From contig CAWDWB010000005.1 of NCBI GenBank assembly GCA_963805925.1, forward strand, positions 1 through 64,000: a stretch of 64,000 nucleotides of DNA. Direction: 5' to 3'. How positions within the stretch are numbered: the stretch's first letter is position 1; each line of letters opens with the position of its first letter. This DNA is from CAMPKL01 sp963805925. Lineage in GTDB: Bacteria; Acidobacteriota; Terriglobia; Bryobacterales; UBA6623. The notes below the pieces were generated by a model that did no database searches, had not been told where the DNA came from, and saw only the letters and a program-made list of their open reading frames with translations. Positions 25,819 to 35,461 of this stretch are shown here, in pieces. The position numbers were made by a program, and so were the translations under genes.

Positions 25819-26415
25819 TTACTGCACAGGACGCAACTCAGCCTCAATCTCGATGTATACGTCGTCGCCCACGGTGAAACCGCCACTAGCGATCGGCTCG
25901 GTGAAGCTGACGCCCCATTTACTGCGCTGGATGACCGCACGAGCCGTGGCGCCCATGCGAGGACCGCTGCCGGGATCGACGACTTTGTCGAGACCGGTGA
26001 CGTCCATGGTGATCTCGTGCGTCGTGCCGCGCATGGTGAGGTCGCCGACAACCTTTACCGAGCCGTCGGGCTGCTTCATCGAACGCTTCGAGACGAACTT
26101 CATTTCGGGATGATTTTCCGAGTCGAAGAAATCGGCAGTGCGTAGATGGTCATCGCGCTTCTGGACGCCGGTATTGACGGAGGCTGTCTTGATGTTGACT
26201 TCCATCTTCAACGAGGAGAGATCGTCCCGGTCGACCCAGATCGTGGCCTGCGGCTCCATGAATTGGCCGCGCACCCAACTCACCATGAAGTGGCGAATCT
26301 TGAAGCCGACGTTGGAGTGCACGGGGTCGAGCCGCCAAGCTTCCACTTCGGCCGAAGCGAGCGGAGCAAGCGCGAACAGAGCGATTGCCAAGGGCAGAAA
26401 AGTTCTTCGGAGCAT
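25819..26415 (-). CDS. YceI-family periplasmic protein 2
   Basis: A 198-residue paralogue of the preceding gene product, with signal peptide (LAIALFALAPLASA) and the same blocks: AWRLDPVHSNVGFKIRHFM, ADFFDSENHPEMKFVS and LTMRGTTHEITMDV. The tandem pair probably arose by duplication. The neighbour upstream is a GMC oxidoreductase ending 21 bases away. A joint role in oxidising or carrying a lipid or isoprenoid compound is conceivable but is inference. Confidence 0.93.
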   Translation of the reverse strand: MLRRTFLPLAIALFALAPLASAEVEAWRLDPVHSNVGFKIRHFMVSWVRGQFMEPQATIWVDRDDLSSLKMEVNIKTASVNTGVQKRDDHLRTADFFDSENHPEMKFVSKRSMKQPDGSVKVVGDLTMRGTTHEITMDVTGLDKVVDPGSGPRMGATARAVIQRSKWGVSFTEPIASGGFTVGDDVYIEIEAELRPVQ

Positions 26416-26436
26416 AGGGGTGTCCTCGAGTTCCGT

Positions 26437-28119
26437 TTAGGCGAAATCGCCTTGCTTGCCACGCTCGATAATGCGCTCGCAGGCGCGAACGGTGAGCGCC
26501 ATCATCGTGAGTGTTGGGTTTGCGCAGCCGACGGAAGGAAACGCTGAACCGTCGGTGACGAAGAGATTCGGAATGTCGTGTGTTTGGTTCCACTTGTCGA
26601 GCACGCTGTTGCGCGGGTCCGCGCCCATGCGCGCCGTGCCCATTTCGTGAATTCCGAAACCGGGAGTCGAACGCTCGCCGCTCATGACTATGTTCTTGGC
26701 GCCGGCGGCCTCGAGCATCTCGGCGCCTTGCTGCTGCGAGTCGTTCCAAAGTGCCAGCTCGTTGTCGCTCCAATTCATGCTGATGCGCGGAGCGGGAATG
26801 CCCCAGGCATCCTTGACGTTGGGGTCGAGCGTGACGTGATTCTCATAGCGTGACAAGCACTCGTGGAAGGCGTTGATACGCATGGACCAAGCGGCTTCGC
26901 TGCGTACGGCATTCTTGTATTGGGAGCCGAAGCCGGGCGAGTTCATGGCAAACGAGGGGAACGCCGTGCCCTGATAGCCGTAGCCGCGAATAAAACCGTT
27001 CGTTTGGCTGCGGTCCACGTTGCGGAAGCGCGGAATGTACAACCCGTTCGGGCGCGACGGAGGCCCGGACCAAGCCTGCCCTTTGGGCAACTCGGGGAAG
27101 TCGCCGTTGATGTAACTGCGATAGATGTGATCCATCAAGTAGTGCCCGAGAGTGCCGCTTGAATTCGCCAGACCGTCAGGGGCGGAGTTCAGCAGCAGCC
27201 GGGTCGACTCCAAGGTCGAGGCGCAGAGGACGACCACCTTGGCTCGCACCTCGCGCGACTCTCGAGTGGGACCGTCCACGTAGGCGACGCCGTTGGCGCG
27301 GCCGGTAGCGCTGTCCATCAGTACGTGCGATACGGGAGAGTCGGTGAGCAAGGTCAGGTTGCCGGTATCGGCGGCGTCCTTCAGCGTTGTCCAGGGACTG
27401 GCGTAGTAGGAGTTGGTGATGCAGCCTTGTTCGCAGGGCCCGCAATAATGGCAAGCGGGACGCCCGTTCAACGCTTCGGTCAGGATGGCGACGCGGCCGA
27501 TGGTGACGGTGCGGCCCATGTTAGCCTTCACGCGTTCCGCGAAGATTCGTTCGGCGCAGCTGAAGCCCATGGGCGGCTGGAATACGGAGTCGGGCAGTTG
27601 CCGTAGACCTTCGGCGCGTCCGCTGATGCCGATAGCGCGCTCGACTCGTTCGTAGAAAGGGACGAGTTCCTCGTACTGGATGGGCCAGTTGACGCCGTAG
27701 CCGTCGTGGTCGGCGGCTTGCAGATCGAGCGGGCCCATACGGTAGGTCTGACGTCCCCAGGAGAGAGAACGTCCGCCGAGGCGGCGCTGGCGTATCCAGT
27801 GGAAGGGCTTGTCGTCGGGCGTCGTGTAGGGATTCTCGATGTCGTTGACGAACCAGTTCTTGTTCGACTCCCGGCAGGCGTAGACGCGCCGTTGGATCGG
27901 CTGCATGGGAGACAGGATTGGCTGGATGGCCCGGTACTTGTAGTCGTACGATTGCGTGTGCTCGGTGAACTCGGCTGGCGTGGTCGGCGGCCCAGCTTCA
28001 AGAAGGCAAACTTTCAGTCCGCCCTCGGTGAGGACCTTGGCGGCCCAACCGCCGTTAGCTCCGGAGCCGACGACGATAGCGTCATAAACATTCTGCGAAC
28101 GATCAATGACTTGCAACAC
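26437..28119 (-). CDS. GMC-family FAD oxidoreductase
   Basis: A 560-residue flavoprotein of the glucose-methanol-choline family. The dinucleotide-binding motif VVGSGANGGWAAKVL starts near residue 16, LLEAGPP follows, and the C-terminus has HEMGTARMG and CANPTLTMMAL, carrying the catalytic His and Asn. A cysteine group HYCGPCEQGC (residues about 216-225) is seen in the alcohol/gluconate dehydrogenase-like branch. The substrate is unknown. The GTG start is followed closely by MLQVIDRSQN. It heads the operon with two YceI genes. Confidence 0.88.
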   Translation of the reverse strand: MLQVIDRSQNVYDAIVVGSGANGGWAAKVLTEGGLKVCLLEAGPPTTPAEFTEHTQSYDYKYRAIQPILSPMQPIQRRVYACRESNKNWFVNDIENPYTTPDDKPFHWIRQRRLGGRSLSWGRQTYRMGPLDLQAADHDGYGVNWPIQYEELVPFYERVERAIGISGRAEGLRQLPDSVFQPPMGFSCAERIFAERVKANMGRTVTIGRVAILTEALNGRPACHYCGPCEQGCITNSYYASPWTTLKDAADTGNLTLLTDSPVSHVLMDSATGRANGVAYVDGPTRESREVRAKVVVLCASTLESTRLLLNSAPDGLANSSGTLGHYLMDHIYRSYINGDFPELPKGQAWSGPPSRPNGLYIPRFRNVDRSQTNGFIRGYGYQGTAFPSFAMNSPGFGSQYKNAVRSEAAWSMRINAFHECLSRYENHVTLDPNVKDAWGIPAPRISMNWSDNELALWNDSQQQGAEMLEAAGAKNIVMSGERSTPGFGIHEMGTARMGADPRNSVLDKWNQTHDIPNLFVTDGSAFPSVGCANPTLTMMALTVRACERIIERGKQGDFA

Positions 28120-28190
28120 AGCTTGGCTAGTTTAGCAGCGCGGTGCAGATGGCGACGGCGCGGCAGGCGAGCTAAGCTGAGAATAATCAA

Positions 28191-28661
28191 ATGGCGTTGC
28201 TAGACAAGATTTCGGCTGACATGGTCGTCGCGATGCGGGCTAAGGATGCGGTGAAGCTAACGACGCTCCGTTCGATCAAAACCGCCCTCGATAAATTTCA
28301 AAAGGATCAGCGCAAAGAGCTGGATGAAGCCGGCGAGCAGGCCATCCTGCAAACTCTGGCCAAGCAGCGACGGGAGGCGGCTGACGCTTTTCGCAATGGG
28401 GGCCGTGAGGAGTCCGCCCTGCAAGAGGAAGCGGAGTTGGTGGCGATTGAGGGCTACATGCTGCAAATGGCGACCGACGCCGAAGTCGATGCCGCTATCG
28501 AGCGCAGCATGGCCGCCCTCGATTTGCCGCCCGCCGGCGATCCCACCAGAATGCGCCAGATGGGCGCCGTCATCAAGGGCGCCAAGGAGCAACTCCCGGG
28601 CAAGCGAGTTGACGGTCAGGCGTTAGCGAATAAGGTGAAGAGCGCCTTGGGCGCTGCATGA
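28191..28661 (+). CDS. GatB/YqeY domain protein
   Basis: A 156-residue helical protein beginning MALLDKISADMVVAMRAKDAVKL and continuing with LTTLRSIKTAL, the usual YqeY start, and ending in a helical bundle that resembles the tail domain of the amidotransferase subunit GatB. YqeY proteins are thought to act on tRNA-dependent amidation or tRNA handling; the exact role is not settled. It is a single gene, divergent from the GMC gene by about 70 bases, and convergent with the propeller gene, 18 bases away. Confidence 0.93.
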   Translation: MALLDKISADMVVAMRAKDAVKLTTLRSIKTALDKFQKDQRKELDEAGEQAILQTLAKQRREAADAFRNGGREESALQEEAELVAIEGYMLQMATDAEVDAAIERSMAALDLPPAGDPTRMRQMGAVIKGAKEQLPGKRVDGQALANKVKSALGAA

Positions 28662-28679
28662 CCTCGCTCGACTACCCGC

Positions 28680-31316
28680 TTATTGGATCGAAATCGTCAC
28701 CGGTTGACCGCTAGGGCTCAGCGGGCTGCTGACTCCGCCAATGTTAATGTCGACCCGAACCGCACCGGATGGCGTGTTTGCTGGTATGCGCGCGTTGACC
28801 TGGACGACTCCGCTGACGAGTCCCGGCGCCGGCCCGGCAAACTCGACCACGGCGTCGGCGAAGTCGATGGATACTTGCACTGGTTCCACCAGTTGCGGCA
28901 ACGGGAAGTCGTTCAGTGAACCGGTCACCGATGGCGGGTTGGTGGCGCCCGCGCCGGTGAGATATAAGACGATCACCGAGCCTGCAGCCGCCGGGTTACC
29001 TGGGCTGTTGATCGAACTGTCCTGATTGAGCGCGGCCGCTTGGCCGCCTCCGGAAGTATTAACGGTAAACAAACCCGGCGAAGCGTTGCGGACGGGGTAG
29101 GATTCGGTCGGAGAATCCAAACCATTCCGCCGGAAGCGAATCCTCAATCTCTCGCTCACTTCGTTCGGTATCACGAAGGCTGCCTGATCGGCGCGCGCAA
29201 AGATGATCGGCGCCGGCTGGTCGTCGACGAATACTTCGAGGCCGCCGACGGAAGTCTGCCATGTTCCGTGGCCGCTTTGTCCGGGAGCGCCGTAGGCAAG
29301 AGCCTCGCCGCCCAAGAAATCGCCAAACACGGAGACGAGGTCGCCAGGGGAAAAGGCCGGATAGGAATCGAAGCTCGCCCCGTTTACTACCGCTGCGGAG
29401 TACGGGCGTTCAAGCGAGCACTCGTCCGCATCGCGAACGACGAACACGCGGTCCAAGACATCGTCGGCGATGAACAAGTCGCCGTCTTTATTGGTCGCGA
29501 TCGCCGATACGATGCTCAGAGCGGCATTCGGGGCCAGTTTTCCATTCTCAAACTGAATGCCAGCGCCGTACGCGAATAGGTCCGTTGTTCGACCTTGCGG
29601 TGAGCGTCGGGCGACCCGGACGGCTCCGGACAAAACGAAGTACGTACCGTTGCTCGTGCTTGCTCCCTGGGCGGCAAACAAACTAAACGGTTTCAGCGGC
29701 GACGATAGGAAGTCTGTGTAGACTTCGAAGTCTCCGTCTACTGACAGCAGTCGGCCTTCGCGGTCGACTGCCATGAAGCTCGGCTGGCCTTGAGGGCCTG
29801 CAGTCATCACGCCGTTGGCGTCGACCTGAAATGCACGGCCTCGAATCTGGAATAGGAGTAGCCCGCCAGGGGTCACCGCTATCAGGGGCACACGGGCCTG
29901 GAAGTCCGTGTCGACGATGTTCTGGTTGTAGAAGAATTCCGGCTGGGCATTGTTTCCTTTGCCGGCCAGAACCGTGAGCGTACCGTTCAGCTCTACTCGG
30001 AGAATCATGCTCGGCTGGCCGGACCTGGCGCCGATGCTGAGATAGAGGCGGTCTTGTCCGTCGAGTGCAATATCGCCCACCAATCCAAAGGAGGCGTCCA
30101 AGGCCGCAACGCCGTTGTCCGCGGGCTGATCGCCGCCCCCGGCGATGATTTCGATCTTGCCGTCCAGCGTCGTTCGCGAAACGACGGTAGAACTGGCGTC
30201 GAAGTAATAAAGCCGGTCCTGAGAATCGGTGAGCATCTTGCGTGGGCTGACCACGAAGCTCTGGCTGAGCGGACGTCCCGGTTGATACCAGGCGCTGCGG
30301 TCGACTCCAGCGATGGGCTGGGGGGTGTCGTCCGGAAGCAAGTGGAATACGCGGCCGTTCTGGGAGAAGAATACGCCGGCGGCACTAGAGTCCAGGCCGC
30401 TGACGCCAGCCAGGCCGAGGCGGTGAATCACGCCCTCACGGAGAACTAAGAGTCCCCAGGTAGCGTCTGAGATGAACAGGTCTCCTGCCGCGTTCGCGGC
30501 TAGATAATTGGGGAGTCCCAGGCCGGTCTGTAGCGCTGGAGCGCCGTCAATAAACGAACCGCCGCCATTGCCGACAATGACGTGGATGATACCGTCGCCG
30601 CCGATCCGCATGATGCGGTCACGGTCCCTCACTACGAGGTCGCCATTCGAAGCGAGCAACAGGTCGCCCGGAACCTCAAATGTGTAATCCAAGGCGGGTA
30701 CACCGTCGTCCGTGCCGTTTCCGAAGCCCGGCATTCCGCCGGCGACGGCAGTCTTTGAACCGTCGCCTTCTAGGCGGTAGAGGCCGCGCACGATATCGGA
30801 TGAGTAACCGAACGATGGCGTGGTCTCCGTGAAATAAACGATTCCGCCCGCTGCCGGAAGAATTCCGCCAATGAAGCCGAGTCGCTGAGAGTAGACGGTC
30901 TCCATGGTCCCGTTTGGCGTGATTCTACGAAGAAGTTGCCGCTCATCGTCGACGAAGTACAGCGAACCGTCAGGCGCGAGTTCGAGGATGGAAGGTCCGG
31001 CCAATTGAGCCTGGACTGCAGGACCGCCGTCGCCCGACGTGCCGCGGATTCCCGTGCCAGCAATTGTCGTGACTGTCCCTTGCGTGTCGATCTTTCTGAT
31101 GCGGTAGGCATATTGCTCCGCCACATAGATGGTTCCGTCAGCAGCGGCCACCATGGCGCCCAGGCCTATGAACTTGGCATTGATCGCCGGTCCGCCGTCG
31201 CCGGTAGAGAACACGGGGTCGCCGATGAAAAGTTCGACTTGGCATTGCTGCTGCGGCTGAGCGGCCAGAATGAGCGGCAGGGACAAGAGTAAGACAAACC
31301 TGCAGTAGTTGGACAT
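28680..31316 (-). CDS. secreted NHL-type beta-propeller protein with Solibacter C-terminal domain
   Basis: An 878-residue exported protein: signal peptide (FVLLLSLPLILAAQ), then repeated propeller blades of the type GDGGPAINAKF, DGTIYVAEQ..RIRKID and VTTIAGTG, reaching to about residue 640. The last 230 residues start VNGASFDSYPAFSPGDLVSVFG and include IPxx-type strands, VLYLTGAGATNPP and ISIQ at the end: this is the C-terminal domain typical of Solibacter proteins (TIGR03437-like), probably involved in surface placement. Function is unknown; propellers often bind partners or polymers. The start is ATG 31316. Confidence 0.85.
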   Translation of the reverse strand: MSNYCRFVLLLSLPLILAAQPQQQCQVELFIGDPVFSTGDGGPAINAKFIGLGAMVAAADGTIYVAEQYAYRIRKIDTQGTVTTIAGTGIRGTSGDGGPAVQAQLAGPSILELAPDGSLYFVDDERQLLRRITPNGTMETVYSQRLGFIGGILPAAGGIVYFTETTPSFGYSSDIVRGLYRLEGDGSKTAVAGGMPGFGNGTDDGVPALDYTFEVPGDLLLASNGDLVVRDRDRIMRIGGDGIIHVIVGNGGGSFIDGAPALQTGLGLPNYLAANAAGDLFISDATWGLLVLREGVIHRLGLAGVSGLDSSAAGVFFSQNGRVFHLLPDDTPQPIAGVDRSAWYQPGRPLSQSFVVSPRKMLTDSQDRLYYFDASSTVVSRTTLDGKIEIIAGGGDQPADNGVAALDASFGLVGDIALDGQDRLYLSIGARSGQPSMILRVELNGTLTVLAGKGNNAQPEFFYNQNIVDTDFQARVPLIAVTPGGLLLFQIRGRAFQVDANGVMTAGPQGQPSFMAVDREGRLLSVDGDFEVYTDFLSSPLKPFSLFAAQGASTSNGTYFVLSGAVRVARRSPQGRTTDLFAYGAGIQFENGKLAPNAALSIVSAIATNKDGDLFIADDVLDRVFVVRDADECSLERPYSAAVVNGASFDSYPAFSPGDLVSVFGDFLGGEALAYGAPGQSGHGTWQTSVGGLEVFVDDQPAPIIFARADQAAFVIPNEVSERLRIRFRRNGLDSPTESYPVRNASPGLFTVNTSGGGQAAALNQDSSINSPGNPAAAGSVIVLYLTGAGATNPPSVTGSLNDFPLPQLVEPVQVSIDFADAVVEFAGPAPGLVSGVVQVNARIPANTPSGAVRVDINIGGVSSPLSPSGQPVTISIQ

Positions 31317-31500
31317 GATCAATTTGGCGCCTCGAAATCCGTCGGGTCAGGGCACAGGCAGGGGCACGCCACCACGCAGGGCGCCGACCGCTAAGAGCCC
31401 AACGACGAATCTAGGAAACATCGAATTCGGCCTCGAAAATGTAAGGGAAGAAGTAACGGCGAGCTACTAGTCTTGAGCTTAGTCGAAAGCTCGATGCTCT

Positions 31501-32022
31501 TTACTGATTCCCGGCCGGGCGCGATGTGAATTTCTTCAGCCGACCAACTGGCCCTGGCCGAGCCACTTCTTCAGCAGCTGCCATTTGGCCCAGGTGATAC
31601 ATTTCGTGGCCGGCCAGAAAGGCCGCTGCGCCGAGGATGCTCTTGTCGCCGATGGGGAAGTCGCGAGCGCAAGTCGTGCTCAGGTCCTCGTCGGAGAGAG
31701 TTTCGAAGTGTGCATTCAAGGCGGCAACCGACGTATTCCACGAGTCGCGAACCTCGCTGACCGAGGGCAGGCTGGCTTCGTCGCCTGGCTGGCTTCCCCG
31801 GCTGAAGAGTTCGTTCCACGGGCGTTGATCGGCGCCGCCCATGAGCACAACCAGTCCCAGACGCGAGTTGGCGGCGTGGCCCAGCAACCAGAGCATGTGG
31901 TTGGCGGTCTCGGGAGCGCGGTAGAAATCCTCGTCGGAGAGATTTTCGAGGGCCTTTTCGATACGGCTGCCGCTGACGGCGAACTGTTGGGAGACGAGTA
32001 AGAGTTTCTCTGGAATAGCCAT
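31501..32022 (-). CDS. DinB-family protein 1
   Basis: A 173-residue four-helix-bundle protein of the DinB/YfiT superfamily. NHMLWLLGHAANSRL and AFLAGHEMYHLGQMAAAEE carry the spaced histidines that bind a metal in this superfamily; the closing His-rich helix is typical. Members often act as thiol-dependent transferases or hydrolases, but this one cannot be assigned. It ends a three-gene run with a hydroxyacid dehydrogenase and a PfkB kinase, with 12-base gaps, so co-transcription is likely. The region 31323-31500 upstream of its stop shows no other gene. Confidence 0.85.
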   Translation of the reverse strand: MAIPEKLLLVSQQFAVSGSRIEKALENLSDEDFYRAPETANHMLWLLGHAANSRLGLVVLMGGADQRPWNELFSRGSQPGDEASLPSVSEVRDSWNTSVAALNAHFETLSDEDLSTTCARDFPIGDKSILGAAAFLAGHEMYHLGQMAAAEEVARPGPVGRLKKFTSRPAGNQ

Positions 32023-32034
32023 GGAGTTCGCTCC

Positions 32035-33003
32035 TTATTTGGGACCGACGACGACGTTCTGCGGATCGCCGTTGATGAAATCGAAAATATTATTGATCGC
32101 CAGTTGAATGCCGGCGTCGAGGGCCTCTTGGGCGATGCCGCCGGAATGCGGGGTCAGAATGGCGTTGGGCAGGCGCGTTATCGGGGCATTCTCAGGCAGC
32201 GGCTCGGTCTCAAAGACGTCGAGTCCCGCGCCTGCGATCTTGCCGGTTTCGAGGGCTTTGATCATAGCTTCCTCATCCACGACGGCGCCCCTCGCGGTGT
32301 TGATAAAGATGGCGGAGGACTTCATGAGTCCGAACTCGCGTTCGCCGACGAACTTCACCGTTTCGGGCGTCGCCCGTATGTGGATGCTGACCACGTCGGA
32401 ACGCTTGTAGAGATCGTCGAGCGGAACGAATTCGAGGTCGAGCTCTTGCGCAGTGAGAATGTTTGCGTGGCGCGTCCAAGCGATCACGCGCATGCCGATT
32501 CCGCGGGCGATGCGCGCCAACTGCTGGCCGATGGCCCCCAGGCCGACGATGCCCAGCGTCTTGCCGTGAAGTTGCTTGACGAAGCCGCGCGGCCAGGCGC
32601 CTCGCTTGGTTTTGGCGTCGATGCGCGGAATGTCGCGGGCGACCGACAGCATCAGCGCCAGGGCATGCTCGGCCATGGCGATGGCCGAAACGCCGGGCGT
32701 GTTGACCACGGTAATCCCCAGCCGCGAGGCGGCCTCGAGGTCAATGTGATCCGTGCCGGTGCCCCAAATGGAGATGAGCTTCACATTCGGCAGCGCTTCG
32801 AGAACTTCTGCCGGGTAGGGGACGGACGAACGGATGCTGACGACGTGTTCGGCGTCGCCGATGCGTTCCAGCAGAACTTCCGGCGTCGGCGGCAACGTAT
32901 CGTGATAGCCGACGTCGGCTCGGAACTTGAGCATCTTGAAGGCGTTGCTGGGACCCATTACGGGCGGGTAGTCGTCGGGGATGACGATGCGAGGCTTCGA
33001 CAT
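32035..33003 (-). CDS. D-2-hydroxyacid dehydrogenase (PGDH-like)
   Basis: A 322-residue NAD-dependent enzyme. NAD motif GIVGLGAIGQQLARIARG is at about residues 150-167, followed by IFINTARGAVVDEEA with the substrate Arg, FETEPLPENAPI with the Glu, and LTPHSGG with the catalytic His. It oxidises a D-2-hydroxy acid or reduces the keto acid; the specific substrate cannot be assigned. It lies 12 bases after the PfkB kinase and 12 before a DinB-family gene. Another paralogue is at 49154-50188. Confidence 0.9.
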   Translation of the reverse strand: MSKPRIVIPDDYPPVMGPSNAFKMLKFRADVGYHDTLPPTPEVLLERIGDAEHVVSIRSSVPYPAEVLEALPNVKLISIWGTGTDHIDLEAASRLGITVVNTPGVSAIAMAEHALALMLSVARDIPRIDAKTKRGAWPRGFVKQLHGKTLGIVGLGAIGQQLARIARGIGMRVIAWTRHANILTAQELDLEFVPLDDLYKRSDVVSIHIRATPETVKFVGEREFGLMKSSAIFINTARGAVVDEEAMIKALETGKIAGAGLDVFETEPLPENAPITRLPNAILTPHSGGIAQEALDAGIQLAINNIFDFINGDPQNVVVGPK

Positions 33004-33015
33004 AAGCTTCCTAGT

Positions 33016-33897
33016 TTATAGATGTGCGATCCACGAGCGCGTGCCGAAGTGGAGGCACGAAAGGCTCGCCGTGCGGCTCGCCGCTGCGAGGGCTGCCGGG
33101 AAGTCCCGCTGGCCGCGCGCCCACTCGTAGGCAAACGCGCCGTGGAAGATGTCGCCGGCGCCAAGCGTGTCGACGGCTTCGATCGTTTCGACCGACACGG
33201 ATCCCGAGCCCTGCGGCGATTGATAAACAATCGGGCGTTCGCCGTGCGTGACTGCGCGATAGGCGACTCCGCGCTCTGCGAGATAGTCGAGTATGTCTTC
33301 CGTCCCGGCCACCCCCGGCGGCGCGAAGTCCTCGGAGCAGATGGCGATATCGCAATGCGGCAAGAGATCCTCGAAGTAGGACCGCCAACTGCCGCCGTCG
33401 ATCACCACGGGGACGTCCTTGGCGCGGGCTTTGCGCACGGCGTCGAGAGCGAGGTCCGAGAGATAGCCGTCGATCAGCACGACGTCGGGCCGGACATTGT
33501 CGAGCAGATCGTGCACGTCGTCCGGTTGCGCCAGATGAAAAGCTCCAGTCGAAACGGCCAGGCGGTCGCCGCCCGGCGAGACGATCACTGAGGCGAAGGC
33601 CGGCGGACCGGCGTACTCGGGGGCCATGTCGCACACGTCGATCTGCTGTTTGTCGAGATCGCGCCGAATGACTTCCGACAGTGGATGGGTCCCCAAAACC
33701 GTGAGCAGCGTCGCTTCCCCACCGAGCGCGCGGAAGGCGACCGAGGCATTAGTCGCCGGACCGCCAGGGATCAAGTCCCACTCGGTGACTTGGATCTTGG
33801 AGTTGGGTTGGGGGATGTTCGGTACGGCGAAGATCGAGTCAACCGTCGAGATGCCGACAAATAGTCCCTGTGGCGGCCTGTACAGCGACAAGCCCAC
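33016..33897 (-). CDS. PfkB-family carbohydrate kinase
   Basis: A 293-residue ribokinase-fold enzyme that phosphorylates a sugar or nucleoside. VGISTVDSIFAVPNIP lies near the start, GGPATNASVAFRALGGEATLL is the first PfkB signature and VDTLGAGDIFHGAFAYEWA (catalytic Asp of GAGD) is the second. The N-terminal start is GTG (MGLSLYRPPQG). It is the first gene of a three-gene operon (kinase, 2-hydroxyacid dehydrogenase, DinB-type), which may act on a sugar acid; that link is inferred. Confidence 0.9.
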   Translation of the reverse strand: MGLSLYRPPQGLFVGISTVDSIFAVPNIPQPNSKIQVTEWDLIPGGPATNASVAFRALGGEATLLTVLGTHPLSEVIRRDLDKQQIDVCDMAPEYAGPPAFASVIVSPGGDRLAVSTGAFHLAQPDDVHDLLDNVRPDVVLIDGYLSDLALDAVRKARAKDVPVVIDGGSWRSYFEDLLPHCDIAICSEDFAPPGVAGTEDILDYLAERGVAYRAVTHGERPIVYQSPQGSGSVSVETIEAVDTLGAGDIFHGAFAYEWARGQRDFPAALAAASRTASLSCLHFGTRSWIAHL

Positions 33898-33913
33898 AGG
33901 GTATCAAAGGCAT

Positions 33914-35458
33914 TCAACCCAAAAGGTCGAGCAGCTTGGGACGCTGCCGCGCGGCCACCTGGAGCGCGAACTGTTCGGCGGCGGAAGCGTTCTGCAGAGC
34001 GCTGATTGACTGGAGTGCGTCGGCGTCTTGGTGCAGCGACAGCCGGGCTGTGTTGACGGTGTCCAGCTCGGCGAGGTTGTCAATGGTGACCTCGGCCTGG
34101 CGCAGGGTGGCGCCGTAGAACGCTTGCGATTGGCTGACGTGATCCGTGGCCTGTTGGACGCGTCCCACGGCCTCGTTGATGGTGGCTCCGTGGTCGGCCC
34201 GCAACGCTGCGATCAGATCGTGCAGCGCGCCGAAGACATTGGCGCTATTCAAACCTCCGACGCGATGGACGCCGCCGAGTCCGGAGGAGAATCCTGTGCC
34301 GCGGTCGAAGTCGATGGCCGTGAAGGTGAAATCGACATCGCCGTCGACAGTCACTTGACCATCCTCGACGCTGAAGCGAACGTTCGCGGCGGACAGTGCC
34401 GAGTTCTGGGCGATTGCGGCGTTCAGCGCGGCGGCCGTCTCTTCGGCCGAATAGCCCCCGGCCGATCCGCCCGCTTCCAGGCCCGTGGTCACCGATCCGG
34501 CGCTCGAGGAGGTGAACGAGAATCCGGTGCCTGCCGAATCATCGACGACCAGCTTCAATGCGCCTCCGTCTTCGGCGAACCGCACTTTGCCGGCGAGGTT
34601 GGGATTGGCGGCGATTTGGGTATTCAGCAGAACGGCGATAGCGGCGGCGTCTTCGCCTCCGGCTAGCGGCTGCGTGGTGATCGTTCCGCCGGGCGAGCCG
34701 TCATCGGCGGTGAACGAGACCGTCACGGTATCCCCAGCGCCGGCGCCCGACGGCGCGACCGAAGCCAAGAAGGGGCCACGCAAGTCGACGCTGATGGCTC
34801 CCTCGACGTCGCCTTGGAACGAGATCCCCAGCCCGACGGGCAAGTTCGTCGCGGCAGCTGTTTCTGTGGCCGTGCGGCCTGCGCCGATGAAGACGTCGGG
34901 CGTCAAGAAGATCGCATCGCCCGGCAACGATACCGGCGCGGGACGCCGATCGGGGAAGGTCAGTTGGCGGTTCGAGGCGTTCCCTTGATAAGTGATTCCG
35001 TAAGGCGCGGAGTCGTCGATGACAAAGGGCGGGCGATCGTCAATCGATCCGCCGAAAACATAGCGGCCGCCGTGGACCGTGTTGGCGATGCTGGCGATGT
35101 GCCGGTAGATGCCTTCGACCTCGCCGGCGATCAATGCGCGGTCTGTGGCGTCGCTCGTATCGCTGGCGCCCTTGGCAGCCAGTTGCGCGGCGCGATCCAA
35201 GGCCGACGTTGCTTGGAAGATCGAGCCGTCTACCGCCCGCAGTTCCGTTTGGACCGACTCCAGGTTTTCGCGGAAGCGAGCAATCGTGGCCAATTCTGCC
35301 CGAGTCCGTACGATGCCTGCGGCGTCCGATGGATTATCTGATGGCTTGGTGACTCGCAGGCCGGACGATACTTCCTGCGTGGCCTTAGAAATCTTGGCCG
35401 CTGCCGAACGGATGTTGAGAATCGTCGTGCGAGACGTGTTGAGCGGGGTCGTTCTCAT
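33914..35458 (-). CDS. flgL: flagellar hook-filament junction protein FlgL
   Basis: A 514-residue flagellin-like junction protein, longer than the usual 300-320. The N-terminal coiled region SRTTILNIRSAAAKISKATQEVSSGLRVTKPSDNPSDAAG is typical, and the C-terminal helix ends DALQSISALQNASAAEQFALQVAARQ. Between them, residues about 190-400 form an insertion (blocks GAGRT, LRGPF, LAGGEDAAAI, DSAGTGFSFT, YSAEETAAALNAAIA, VDGDVDFTFTAIDFD, GTGFSSGLGG) that closely resembles an insertion in FlgK next door. It starts three bases after flgK stops. Confidence 0.92.
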   Translation of the reverse strand: MRTTPLNTSRTTILNIRSAAAKISKATQEVSSGLRVTKPSDNPSDAAGIVRTRAELATIARFRENLESVQTELRAVDGSIFQATSALDRAAQLAAKGASDTSDATDRALIAGEVEGIYRHIASIANTVHGGRYVFGGSIDDRPPFVIDDSAPYGITYQGNASNRQLTFPDRRPAPVSLPGDAIFLTPDVFIGAGRTATETAAATNLPVGLGISFQGDVEGAISVDLRGPFLASVAPSGAGAGDTVTVSFTADDGSPGGTITTQPLAGGEDAAAIAVLLNTQIAANPNLAGKVRFAEDGGALKLVVDDSAGTGFSFTSSSAGSVTTGLEAGGSAGGYSAEETAAALNAAIAQNSALSAANVRFSVEDGQVTVDGDVDFTFTAIDFDRGTGFSSGLGGVHRVGGLNSANVFGALHDLIAALRADHGATINEAVGRVQQATDHVSQSQAFYGATLRQAEVTIDNLAELDTVNTARLSLHQDADALQSISALQNASAAEQFALQVAARQRPKLLDLLG

Positions 35459-35461
35459 GGT